This document shows positions 1-10,800 of a DNA stretch of 64,000 nt, in pieces; position 1 is the first letter of the stretch; every line of letters begins with the position of its first letter. Source of the DNA: Diadophis punctatus similis (lineage: Eukaryota > Chordata > Lepidosauria > Squamata > Dipsadidae); contig JALIGW010000059.1 of the NCBI GenBank assembly GCA_023053685.1, positions 186,001 to 250,000 on the forward strand. Direction: 5' to 3'. The position numbers were made by a program, and so were the translations under genes. The notes beneath the pieces are model-generated. The model had not been told where the DNA came from. It searched no databases and saw nothing but the letters and a program-made list of their open reading frames with translations.

Positions 1-23
1 CAGAAAACTTCACTATTGACAGA

Positions 24-180
24 GAGCTCAGAAATGAAAAAGAAACAGTTATTCCTGTTCCCTAGGGTCTCGAAAACCGAATTCTCACACCATTTTCAGA
101 TCCGAGCTTTCCCTGAGGAGTTAGCCCAAGCCGTATCATAGAATTTACCAATTCAGTCCGAAAACTTCACTTTTGACACA
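24..180 (+). repeat. Representative short satellite monomer (157 bp class)
   Basis: This monomer runs from one gagctc hexamer to the next and is 157 bp long. Its diagnostic variable block reads gaatttaccaattcag, without the 9-bp segment of the long class. Most short copies carry gccgtatcatag before this block and cagccagaaaacttcac after it. The 157-bp form is about 43% G+C by hand count. Short and long forms are mixed in complex order along the window, not in simple alternation. Confidence 0.93.
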
Positions 181-346
181 GAGCTCAGAAATGAAAAAGA
201 AACAGATATTCCTGTTCCCTAGGGTCTGGAAAGCCGAATTCTCACACCATTTTCAGATCCGAGCTTTCCCTGACGAGTTAGCCAAAGTCCTATTTCAGAA
301 TTTGCCTTAGGACTCAATTCAGCCCGAAAACTTCACTTTTGACACA
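181..346 (+). repeat. Representative long satellite monomer (166 bp class)
   Basis: This is the 166-bp form. Relative to the short class it carries nine extra bases between the conserved trinucleotide acc/gcc/tcc and aattcag. Subtypes are ttaggactc, ttgggactc, gtagtactc and atagaactg. The atagaactg subtype creates a second EcoRI site (actgaattcag) in the same monomer. Two 165-bp variants exist: one has gtgtgaaagc in place of gtctggaaagc, the other has cagccgaaaacttcaatt with one C missing. Confidence 0.92.
228..269. other. Dyad symmetry inside the monomer (7-bp arms, 28-bp spacer)
   Basis: The sequence ggaaagc at 228-234 is followed after 28 bases by its exact reverse complement gctttcc at 263-269. 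The same pair recurs in every monomer that keeps the tctggaaagc form. Monomers with tctggaaaacc or tctcgaaaacc lose the left arm, and those with tcttgaaagcc keep only part of it. The dyad could form a small hairpin or cruciform. It could also be chance, because one arm lies in a segment under no visible constraint to pair. This is one representative; the others are not listed. Confidence 0.55.
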
Positions 347-2466
347 GAGCTCAGAAATGAAAAACAAACAGATATTCCTGTTCCCTAGCGTCTGGAAAGC
401 CGAATTCTCACACCATTTTCAGATCCGAGCTTTCCCTGACGAGTTAGCCCAAGGCGTATCTCAGAATTTTCCATAGAACTGAATTCAGCCCGAAAACTTC
501 ACTTTTGACGCAGAGCTCAGAAATGAAAAAGAAACACATATTCCTGTTCCCTAGGGTCTGGAAAGCCGAATTCTCACACCATTTTCAGATCCGAGCTTTC
601 CATGAGGAGTTAGCCAAAGTCCTATTTCAGAATTTGCCTTAGGACTCAATTCAGCCTGAAAACTTCACTTTTGACACAGAGCTCAGAAATGAAAAACAAA
701 CAGATATTCCTGTTCCCTAGCGTCTGGAAAGCCGAATTCTCACACCATTTTCAGATCCGAGCTTTCCCTGACGAGTTAGCCCAAGGCGTATCTCAGAATT
801 TTCCATAGAACTGAATTCAGCCGAAAACTTCAATTTTGATGCAGAGCTCAGAAATGAAAAAGAAACACATATTCCTGTTCCCTAGGGTCTGGAAAGCCGA
901 ATTCTCACACCATTTTCAGATCCGAGCTTTCCCTGAGGACTTAGCCACTGTCGTATTTCAGAATTTGCCGTAGTACTCAATTCAGCGCAAAAAATTTACT
1001 TTTGACACAGAGCTCAGAAATGAAAAAGAAACACATATTCATGCTCCCCAGGGTGTGAAAGCCGAATTCTCACACCATTTTCAGATCCGAGCTTTCCCTG
1101 ACTTGTTAGCCAAAGTCGTATTTTAGAATTTGCCTTGGGACTCAATTCAGCCCGAAAACTTCACTTTTGACACAGAAGTCAGAAATGAAAAAGAAACAGT
1201 TATCCCTGTTTCCTATGGTCTGGAAAGCCAAATTCTCACACCATTTTCAGATCCAAGCTTTCCCTGACGAGTTAGCCCAAGCCGTATCATAGAATTTACC
1301 AATTCAGCCAGAAAACTTCACTATTGACACAGAGCTCAGAAATGAAAAAGAAACACATATTCCTGTTCCCTAGCGTCTGGAAAGCCTAATTCTCACGCCA
1401 TTTTCAGATCCGAGCTTTCCCTGAGGAGTTAGCCCAAGCCGTATCATAGAATTTACCAATTTAGCCAGAAAACTTCACTTTTGACACAGAGCTCAGAAAT
1501 GAAAAAGAAACACATATTCCTGTTCCCTAGGGTCTGGAAAGCCGAATTCTCACACCATTTTCAGATCCGAGCTTTCCCTTAGGAGTTAGCCCAACCTGTA
1601 TCATACAATTTACCTTAGGACTCAATTCAGACCGAAAACTTCACTTTTGCCACAGAGCTCAGAAATGAAAAAGAAACACATATTCCTGTTTTCTAGGGTC
1701 TGGAAAACCGAATTCTCACACCATTTTCAGAACCGAGCTTTCCCTGAGGAGTTAGCCAAAGTCGTATTTTAGAATTTGCCTTGGGACTCAATTCAGCCCG
1801 AAAACTTCACTTTTGACACAGAGCTCAGAAATGAAAAAGAAACAGTTATTCCTGTTTCCTATGGTCTGGAAAGCCAAATTCTCACACCATTTTCAGATCC
1901 GAGCTTTCCCTGACGAGTTAGCCCAAGCCGTATCATAGAATTTACCAATTCAGCCAGAAAACTTCACTATTGACACAGAGCTCAGAAATGAAAAAGAAAC
2001 AGATATTCCTGTTCCCTAGGGTCTGGAAAGCCAAATTCTCACACCATTTTCAGATCCGAGCTTTCCCTGACGAGTTAGCCAAAGTCGTATCATAGAATTT
2101 ACCAATTCAGCCAGAAAACTTCACTATTGACAGAGAGCTCAGAAATGAAAAAGAAACAGTTATTCCTGTTCCCTAGGGTCTCGAAAACCGAATTCTCACA
2201 CCATTTTCAGATCCGAGCTTTCCCTGAGGAGTTAGCCCAAGCCGTATCATAGAATTTACCAATTCAGTCCGAAAACTTCACTTTTGACAGAGAGCTCAGA
2301 AATTAAAAAGAAACAGATATTCCTGTTCCCTAGGGTCTTGAAAGCCGAATTCTCACACCATTTTCAGATCCGAGCTTTCCCTGACGAGTTAGCCCAAGGC
2401 GTATCTCAGAATTTTCCATAGAACTGAATTCAGCCCGAAAACTTCACTTTTGACGCAGAGCTCAGA

Positions 2467-2598
2467 AATGAAAAAGAAACACATATTCCTGTTCCCTAGC
2501 CGAATTCTCACACCATTTTCAGATCCGAGCTTTCCCTGAGGAGTTAGCCCAACCCGTATCATACAATTTACCTTAGGACTCAATTCAGCCCGAAAACT
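2467..2598 (+). repeat. Monomer with an 11-bp internal deletion
   Basis: At about 2,500 the sequence passes from ccctag directly to ccgaattctc. The corresponding monomer of unit 4 (about 13,160) has the 11 bases ggtctggaaag between them. The deletion removes the left arm of the monomer dyad. The offset to unit 4 changes from 10,666 to 10,677 at this point, which independently confirms the 11-bp loss. It is unique in the window as far as I can see. Confidence 0.85.
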
Positions 2599-3060
2599 TC
2601 ACTTTTGACACAGAGCTCAGAAATGAAAAAGAAACACATATTCCTGTTTCCTAGTGTCTGGAAAACCGAATTCTCACACCATTTTCAGATCCGAGCTTTC
2701 CCTGACAAGATAGCCAAAGATGTATCATAGAATTTACCAATTCAGCCAGAAAACTTCACTATTGACAGAGAGCTCAGAAATGAAAAAGAAACACATATTC
2801 CTGTTCCCTAGGGTCTCGAAAACCGAATTCTCACACCATTTTCTGATCCGAGCTTTCCCTGAGGAGTTAGCCCAAGCCGTATCATAGAATTTACCAATTC
2901 AGCCAGAAAACTTCACTTTTGACACAGAGCTCAGAAATGAAAAAGAAACAGATATTCCTGTTCCCTAGGGTCTGGAAAGCTGAATTCTCACACCATTTTC
3001 AGATCCGAGCTTTCCCTGACAAGATAGCCAAAGTCGTATCATAGAATTTACCAATTCAGC

Positions 3061-6000
3061 CAGAAAACTTCACTATTGACAGAGAGCTCAGAAATGAAAA
3101 AGAAAACAGTTATTCCTGTTCCCTAGGGTCTCGAAAACCGAATTCTCACACCATTTTCAGATCCGAGCTTTCCCTGAGGAGTTAGCCCAAGCCGTATCAT
3201 GAATTTACCAATTCAGTCCGAAAACTTCACTTTTGACACAGAGCTCAGAAATGAAAAAGAAACAGATATTCCTGTTCCCTAGGGTCTGGAAAGCCGAATT
3301 CTCACACCATTTTCAGATCCGAGCTTTCCCTGACGAGTTAGCCAAAGTCCTATTTCAGAATTTGCCTTAGGACTCAATTCAGCCCGAAAACTTCACTTTT
3401 GACACAGAGCTCAGAAAATGAAAAACAAACAGATATTCCTGTTCCCTAGCGTCTGGAAAGCCGAATTCTCACACCATTTTCAGATCCGAGCTTTCCCTGA
3501 CGAGTTAGCCCAAGGCGTATCTCAGAATTTTCCATAGAACTGAATTCAGCCCGAAAACTTCACTTTTGACGCAGAGCTCAGAAATGAAAAAGAAACACAT
3601 ATTCCTGTTCCCTAGGTCTGGAAAGCCGAATTCTCACACCCATTTTCAGATCCGAGCTTTCCATGAGGAGTTAGCCACTGTCGTATTTCAGAATTTGTCG
3701 TAGTACTCAATTCAGCGCAAAAAATTTACTTTTGACACAGAGCTCAGAAATGAAAAAGAAACACATATTCATGCTCCCCAGGGTGTGAAAGCCGAATTCT
3801 CACACCATTTTCAGATCCGAGCTTTCCCTGACTTGTTAGCCAAAGTCGTATTTTAGAATTTGCCTTGGGACTCAATTCAGCCCGAAAACTTCACTTTTGA
3901 CACAGAAGTCAGAATGAAAAAGAAACAGATATCCCTGTTCCCTAGTGTCTGGAAAGCCGAATTCTCACGCCATTTTCAGATCCAAGCTTTCCCTGAGGAT
4001 TTAGCCCAAGCCGTATCATAGAATTTACCAATTCAGCCAGAAAACTTCACTTTTGACACAGAGCTCAGAAATGAAAAAGAAACACAATATTCCTGTTCCC
4101 TAGCGTCTGGAAAGCCTAATTCTCACGCCATTTTCAGATCCGAGCTTTCCCTGAGGAGTTAGCCCAAGCCGTATCATAGAATTTACCAATTTAGCCAGAA
4201 AACTTCACTTTTGACACAGAGCTCAGAAATGAAAAAGAAAACACATATTCCTGTTCCCTAGGGTCTGGAAAGCTGAATTCTCACACCATTTTCAGATCCG
4301 AGCTTTCCCTTAGGAGTTAGCCCAACCTGTATCATACAATTTACCTTAGGACTCAATTCAGACCGAAAACTTCACTTTTGACACAGAGCTCAGAAATGAA
4401 AAAGAAACACATATTCATGCTCTCCAGGGTCTGGAAAGCCAAAATCTCACACCATTTTCAGAACCGAGCTTTCCCTGAGGAGTTAGCCAAAGTCGTATTT
4501 TAGAATTTGCCTTGGGACTCAATTCAGCCCGAAAACTTCACTTTTGACACAGAGCTCAGAAATGAAAAAGAAACAGTTATTCCTGTTTCCTATGGTCTGG
4601 AAGCCTAATTCTCACACAATTTTCAGATCCGAGCTTTCCCTGAGGAGTTAGCCACTGTCGTATTTCAGAATTTGCCGTAGTACTCAATTCAGCGCAAAAA
4701 ATTTACTTTTGACACAGAGCTCAGAAATGAAAAAGAAACACATATTCATGCTCCCCAGGGTGTGAAAAGCCGAATTCTCACACCATTTTCAGATCCGAGC
4801 TTTCCCTGACTTGTTAGCCAAAGTCGTATTTTAGAATTTGCCTTGGGACTCAATTCAGCCCGAAAACTTCACTTTTGACACAGAAGTCAGAAATGAAAAA
4901 GAAACAGATATCCCTGTTCCCTAGTGTCTGGAAAGCCGAATTCTCACGCCATTTTCAGATCCAAGCTTTCCCTGAGGATTTAGCCCAAGCCGTATCATAG
5001 AATTTACCAATTCAGCCAGAAAACTTCACTTTTGACACAGAACTCAGAAATGAAAAAGAAACACATATTCCTGTTCCCTAGCGTCTGGAAAGCCTAATTC
5101 TCACGCCATTTTCAGATCCGAGCTTTCCCTGAGGAGTTAGCCCAAGCCGTATCATAGAATTTACCAATTTAGCCAGAAAACTTCACTTTTGACACAGAGC
5201 TCAGAAATGAAAAAGAAACACATATTCCTGTTCCCTAGGGTCTGGAAAGCTGAATTCTCACACCATTTTCAGATCCGAGCTTTCCCTTAGGAGTTAGCCC
5301 AACCTGTATCATACAATTTACCTTAGGACTCAATTCAGACCGAAAACTTCACTTTTGCCACAGAGCTCAGAAATGAAAAAGAAACACATATTCCTGTTTT
5401 CTAGGGTCTGGAAAACCGAATTCTCACACCATTTTCAGAACCGAGCTTTCCCTGAGGAGTTAGCCAAAGTCGTATTTTAGAATTTGCCTTGGGACTCAAT
5501 TCAGCCCGAAAACTTCACTTTTGACACAGAGCTCAGAAATGAAAAAGAAACAGTTATTCCTGTTTCCTATGGTCTGGAAAGCCAAATTCTCACACCATTT
5601 TCAGATCCGAGCTTTCCCTGACGAGTTAGCCCAAGCCGTATCATAGAATTTACCAATTCAGCAGAAAACTTCACTATTGACACAGAGCTCAGAAATGAAA
5701 AAGAAACAGATATTCCTGTTCCCTAGGGTCTGGAAAGCCAAATTCTCACACCATTTCAGATCCGAGCTTTCCCTGACGAGTTAGCCAAAGTCGTATCATA
5801 GAATTTACCAATTCAGCCAGAAAACTTCACTATTTACAGAGAGCTCAGAAATGAAAAAGAAACAGTTATTCCTGTTCCCTAGGGTCTCGAAACCGAATTC
5901 TCACACCATTTTCAGATCCGAGCTTTCCCTGAGGAGTTAGCCCAAGCCGTATCATAGAATTTACCAATTCAGTCCGAAAACTTCACTTTTGACAGAGAGC

Positions 6001-6781
6001 TCAGAAATTAAAAAGAAACCAGATATTCCTGTTCCCTAGGGTCTTGAAAGCCGAATTCTCACTACCATTTTCAGATCCGAGCTTTCCCTGACGAGTTAGC
6101 CCAAGGCGTATCTCAGAATTTTCCATAGAACTGAATTCAGCCCTAAAACTTCACTTTTGACGCAGAGCTCAGAAATGAAAAAGAAACACATATTCCTGTT
6201 CCCTGGGGTCTGGAAAGCCGAATTCTCACACCATTTTCAGATCCGAGCTTTCCCTGAGGAGTTAGCCCAACCCGTATCATACAATTTACCTTAGGACTCA
6301 ATTCAGACCCGAAAACTTCACTTTTGACACAGAGCTCAGAAATGAAAAAGAAACACATATTCCTGTTTCCTAGTGTCTGGAAAACCGAATTCTCACAACC
6401 ATTTTCAGATCCGAGCTTTCCCTGACAAGATAGCCAAAGACGTATCATAGAATTTACCAATTCAGCCAGAAAACTTCACTATTGACACAGAGCTCAGAAA
6501 TGAAAAAGAAACAGATATTCCTGTTCCCTAGGGTCTGGAAAGCCGAATTCTCACACCATTTTCAGATCCGAGCTTTCCCTGAGGAGTTAGCCCAAGCCGT
6601 ATCATAGAATTTACCAATTCAGCCAGAAAACTTCACTTTTGACACAGAGCTCAGAAATGAAAAAGAAACAGATATTCCTGTTCCCTAGGGTCTGGAAAGC
6701 TATATTCTCACACCATTTTTCAGATCCGAGCTTTCCCTGACAAGATAGCCAAAGTCGTATCATAGAATTTACCAATTCAGC
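3061..6781 (+). repeat. Higher-order unit 2, with internal 6-monomer duplication and many private indels
   Basis: The unit begins with the same phase marker as unit 1. The caaacag variant at 3,426 lies 3,061 bp after that of unit 1. Unlike units 1 and 5 it lacks the second caaac monomer pair, and has instead a hybrid monomer at about 3,661 that combines the ccatgaggag start with the cactgtcg subtype. This is the expected product of unequal exchange. The gcgcaaaaaa subtype occurs twice, at 3,715 and 4,692, so about six monomers (977 bp) were duplicated. Single-base indels are frequent throughout and probably reflect sequence quality. Confidence 0.8.
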
Positions 6782-9700
6782 CAGAAAACTTCACTATTGA
6801 CAGAGAGCTCAGAAATGAAAAAAGAAACAGTTATTCCTGTTCCCTAGGGTCTCGAAAACCGAATTCTCACACCATTTTCAGATACAAGCTTTCCCTGAGG
6901 AGTTAGCCCAAGCCGTATCATAGAATTTACCAATTCAGTCCGAAAACTTCACTTTTGACACAGAGCTCAGAAATGAAAAAGAAACAGATATTCCTGTTCC
7001 CTAGGGTCTGGAAAGCCGAATTCTCACACCATTTTCAGATCCGAGCTTTCCCTGACGAGTTAGCCCAAGTCCTATTTCAGATTTGCCTTAGGACTCAATT
7101 CAGGCCCGAAAACTTCACTTTTGACACAGAGCTCAGAAATGAAAAACAAACAGATATTCCTGTTCCCTAGCGTCTGGAAAGCCGAATTCTCACACAACCA
7201 TTTTCAGATCCGAGCTTTCCATGAGGAGTTAGCCAAAGTCCTATTTCAGAATTTGCCTTAGGACTCAATTCAGCCTGAAAACTTCACTTTTGACACAGAG
7301 CTCAGAAATGAAAAACAAACAGATATTCCTGTTCCCTAGCGTCTGGAAAGCCGAATTCTCACACCATTTTCAGATCCGAGCTTTCCCTGACGTAGTTAGC
7401 CCAAGGCGTATCTCAGAATTTTCCATAGAACTGAATTCAGCCGAAAACTTCAATTTTGATGCAGAGCTCAGAAAATGAAAAAGAAACACATATTCCTGTT
7501 CCCTAGGGTCTGGAAAGCCGAATTCTCACACCATTTTCAGATCCGAGCTTTCCCTGAGGAGTTAGCCACTGTCGTATTTCAGAATTTGCCGTAGTACTCA
7601 ATTCAGCGCAAAAAATTTACTTTTGACACAGAGCTCAGAAATGAAAAAGAAACACATATTTCATGCTCCCCAGGGTGTGAAAGCCGAATTCTCACACCAT
7701 TTTCAGATCCGAGCTTTCCCTGACTTGTTAGCCAAAGTCGTATTTTAGAATTTGCCTTGGGACTCAATTCAGCCCGAAAACTTCACTTTTGACACAGAAG
7801 TCAGAAATGAAAAAGAAACAGTTATCCCTGTTTCCTATGGTCTGGAAAGCCAAATTCTCACACCATTTTCAGATCCAAGCTTCCCTGACGAGTTAGCCCA
7901 AGCCGTATCATAGAATTTACCAATTCAGCCAGAAAACTTCACTATTGACACAGAGCTCAGAAATGAAAAAGAAACACATATTCCTGTTCCCTAGCGTCTG
8001 GAAAGCCTAATTCTCACGCCATTTTCAGATCCGAGCTTTCCTGAGGAGTTAGCCCAAGCCGTATCATAGAATTTACCAATTTAGCCAGAAAACTTCACTT
8101 TTGACACAGAGCTCAGAAATGAAAAAGAAACACATATTCCTGTTCCCTAGGGTCTGGAAAGCTGAATTCTCACACCATTTTCAGATCCGAGCTTTCCCTT
8201 AGGAGTTAGCCCAACCTGTATCATACAATTTACCTTAGGACTCAATCAGACCGAATAACTTCACTTTTGACACAGAGCTCAGAAATGAAAAAAGAAACAC
8301 ATATTCATGCTCTCCAGGGTCTGGAAAGCCAAATCTCACACCATTTTCAGAACCGAGCTTTCCCTGAGGAGTTAGCCAAAGTCGTATTTTAGAATTTGCC
8401 TTGGGACTCAATTCAGCCCGAAAACTTCACTTTTGACACAGAGCTCAGAAATGAAAAAGAAACAGTTATTCCTGTTTCCTATGGTCTGGAAAGCCAAATT
8501 CTCACACCATTTTCAGATCCGAGCTTTCCCTGACGAGTTAGCCAAGCCGTATCATAGAATTTACCAATTCAGCCAGAAAACTTCATCTATTGACACAGAG
8601 CTCAGAAATGAAAAAGAAACAGATATTCCTGTTCCCTAGGGGTCTGGAAAGCCAAATTCTCACACCATTTTCAGATCCGAGCTTTCCCTGACGAGTTAGC
8701 CAAAGTCGTATCATAGAATTTACCAATTCAGCCAGAAAACTTCACTATTGACAGAGAGCTCAGAAATGAAAAAGAAACAGTTATTCCTGTTCCCTAGGGT
8801 CTCGAAAACCGAATTCTCACACCATTTTCAGATCTGAGCTTTCCCTGAGGAGTTAGCCCAAGCCGTATCATAGAATTTACCAATTCAGTCCGAAAACTTC
8901 ACTTTTGACAGAGAGCTCAGAAATGAAAAAGAAACAGATAGTCCTGTTCCCTAGGGTCTTGAAAGCCGAATTCTCACACCATTATTCAGATCCGAGCTTT
9001 CCCCTGACGAGTTAGCCCAAGGCGTATCTCAGAATTTCCATAGAACTGAATTCAGCCCGAAAACTTCACTTTTAACGCAGAGCTCAGAAATGAAAAAGAA
9101 ACACATATTCCTGTTCCCTAGGGTCTGGAAAGCCGAATTCTCACACCATTTTCAGATCCGAGCTTTCCCCTGAGGAGTTAGCCCAACCCGTATCATACAA
9201 TTTACCTTAGGACTCAATTCAGCCCGAAAACTTCACTTTTGACACAGAGCTCAGAAATGAAAAAGAAACACATATTCCTGTTTCCTAGTGTCTGGAAAAC
9301 CGAATTCTCACACCATTTTCAGATCCGAGCTTTCCCTGACAAGATAGCCAAAGACGTATCATAGAATTTACCAATTCAGCCAGAAAACTTCACTATTGAC
9401 AGAGAGCTCAGAAATGAAAAAGAAACACATATTCCTGTTCCCTAGGGTCTCGAAAACCGAATTCTCACACCATTTTCTGATCCGAGCTTTCCCTGAGGAG
9501 TTAGCCCAAGCCGTATCATAGAATTACCAATTCAGCAGAAAACTTCACTATTGACACAGAGCTCAGAAATGAAAAAGAAACAGATATTCCTGTTCCCTAG
9601 GGTCTGGAAAGCCGAATTCTCACACCATTTTCAGTATCCGAGCTTTCCCTGACGAGTTAGCCCAAGGCGTTTCTCAGAATTATCCATAAAACTGAATTCA

Positions 9701-10800
9701 GCCCGAAAACTTCACTTTTGACACAGAGCTCAGAAATGAAAAAGAAACACATATTCCTGTTTTCTAGGGTCTGGAAAACCGAATTCTCACACCATTTTCA
9801 GATCCGAGCTTTCCCTGACAAGATAGCCAAAGTCGTATCATAGAATTTACCAATTCAGCCAGAAAACTTCACTATTGACAGAGAGCTCAGAAATGAAAAA
9901 GAAACAGTTATTCCTGTTCCCTAGCGTCTCGAAAACCGAATTCTCACACCATTTTCAGATCCGAGCTTTCCCTGAGGAGTTAGCCCAACCCGTATCACTG
10001 AATTTACCTTAGGACTCAATTCAGCCCGAAAACTTCACTTTTGACACAGAGCTCAGAAATGAAAAAGAAACACATATTCCTGTTCCCTAGCGTCTGGAAA
10101 AGCCTAATTCTCACTCCATTTTCAGATCCGAGCTTTCCCTGAGGAGTTAGCCCAAACCGTATCATAGAATTTACCAATTCAGCCAGAAAACTTCACTATT
10201 GACAGAGAGCTCAGAAATGAAAAAGAAACACATATTCCTGTTCCCTAGGGTCTTGAAAGCCGAATTCTCACACCATTTTCAGATCCGAGCTTTCCCTGAC
10301 GAGTTAGCCCAAGGCGTATCTCAGAATTTTCCATAGAACTGAATTCAGCCCGAAAACTTCACTTTTGACGCAGAGCTCAGAAATGAAAAAGAAACACATA
10401 TTCCTGTTCCCTAGGGTCTGGAAAGCCGAATTCTCACACCATTTTCAGATCCGAGCTTTCCCTGAGGAGTTAGCCCAAGCCGTATCATAGAATTTACCAA
10501 TTCAGCCAGAAAACTTCACTTTTGACACAGAGCTCAGAAATGAAAAAGAAACAGATATTCCTGTTCCCTAGGGTCTGGAAAGCTATATTCTCACACCATT
10601 TTCAGATCCGAGCTTTCCCTGACAAGATAGCCAAAGTCGTATCATAGAATTTACCAATTCAGCCAGAAAACTTCACTATTGACAGAGAGCTCAGAAATGA
10701 AAAAGAAACAGTTATTCCTGTTCCCTAGGGTCTCGAAAAACCGAATTCCTCACACCATTTTCAGATCCGAGCTTTCCCTGAGGAGTTTAGCCCAAGCCGT
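3100..10800. other. Patch dense in private one-base indels (probable consensus errors)
   Basis: Over 40 one-base insertions or deletions absent from sister monomers occur here, many in homopolymers. Examples are agaaaacagt (3,105), ccctaggtctgg (3,615), cacacccatttt (3,641), tcagaatgaaa (3,914), ctcactaccatt (6,062), catttttcag (6,716), caggcccg (7,104), cttcatctattg (8,585), cctaggggtctgg (8,640) and cagtatccg (9,634). The 46 kb from 10,800 to 57,200 shows hardly any; I noticed one, at 42,434. The sharp contrast suggests locally poor assembly consensus rather than biology. Confidence 0.75.
6782..10663 (+). repeat. Higher-order unit 3, indel-rich
   Basis: The unit starts at 6,782 with the same marker. 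The caaacag variant at 7,147 is 3,721 bp after that of unit 2 and 3,884 bp before that of unit 4. The gcgcaaaaaa subtype occurs once, at 7,606. It also contains the monomers with ccattttctgatcc and ggcgtttctcag that recur at 16.4-16.7 kb, 22.7-22.9 kb and later. Private single-base insertions and deletions are as dense as in unit 2. Confidence 0.8.

Larger units (their letters stand above)
1..3060 (+). repeat. Higher-order unit 1, near copy of unit 4
   Basis: The unit starts at the short monomer with ttcactattgacagag, followed by cagttattcc and gtctcgaaaacc. It is repeated at 10,664-13,737. Diagnostic variants match at a fixed offset of 10,666 bp: the caaacag variant at 365 and 11,031, the ttgcc variant at 1,647 and 12,313, and gagctc at 181 and 10,847. 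After about 2,500 the offset becomes 10,677, because this copy has lost 11 bp. It contains one copy of the gcgcaaaaaatttac subtype, at 985. Confidence 0.88.

Noticed and set aside
6143..6460. Minus-strand reading frame of about 105 codons (and one at 2,389-2,583)
   Set aside because: It lies in the indel-rich patch, where inserted bases happen to keep a frame open, and it repeats the same peptide motif from successive monomers. The 2,389 frame depends on the 11-bp deletion. Neither resembles a known protein domain.
6955..7170. Short plus-strand reading frames of 62-71 codons (also at 7,290, 8,433, 16,833, 20,079, 22,024, 23,499 and 24,154)
   Set aside because: They are chance frames within satellite monomers. 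Most begin at a TTG in ttgacacagagctcag rather than ATG. The frame shifts by one base at each monomer (157 and 166 both leave remainder 1 on division by 3), so no frame stays open beyond one or two monomers. Several exist only because of private indels or the truncated monomer at 22,127.
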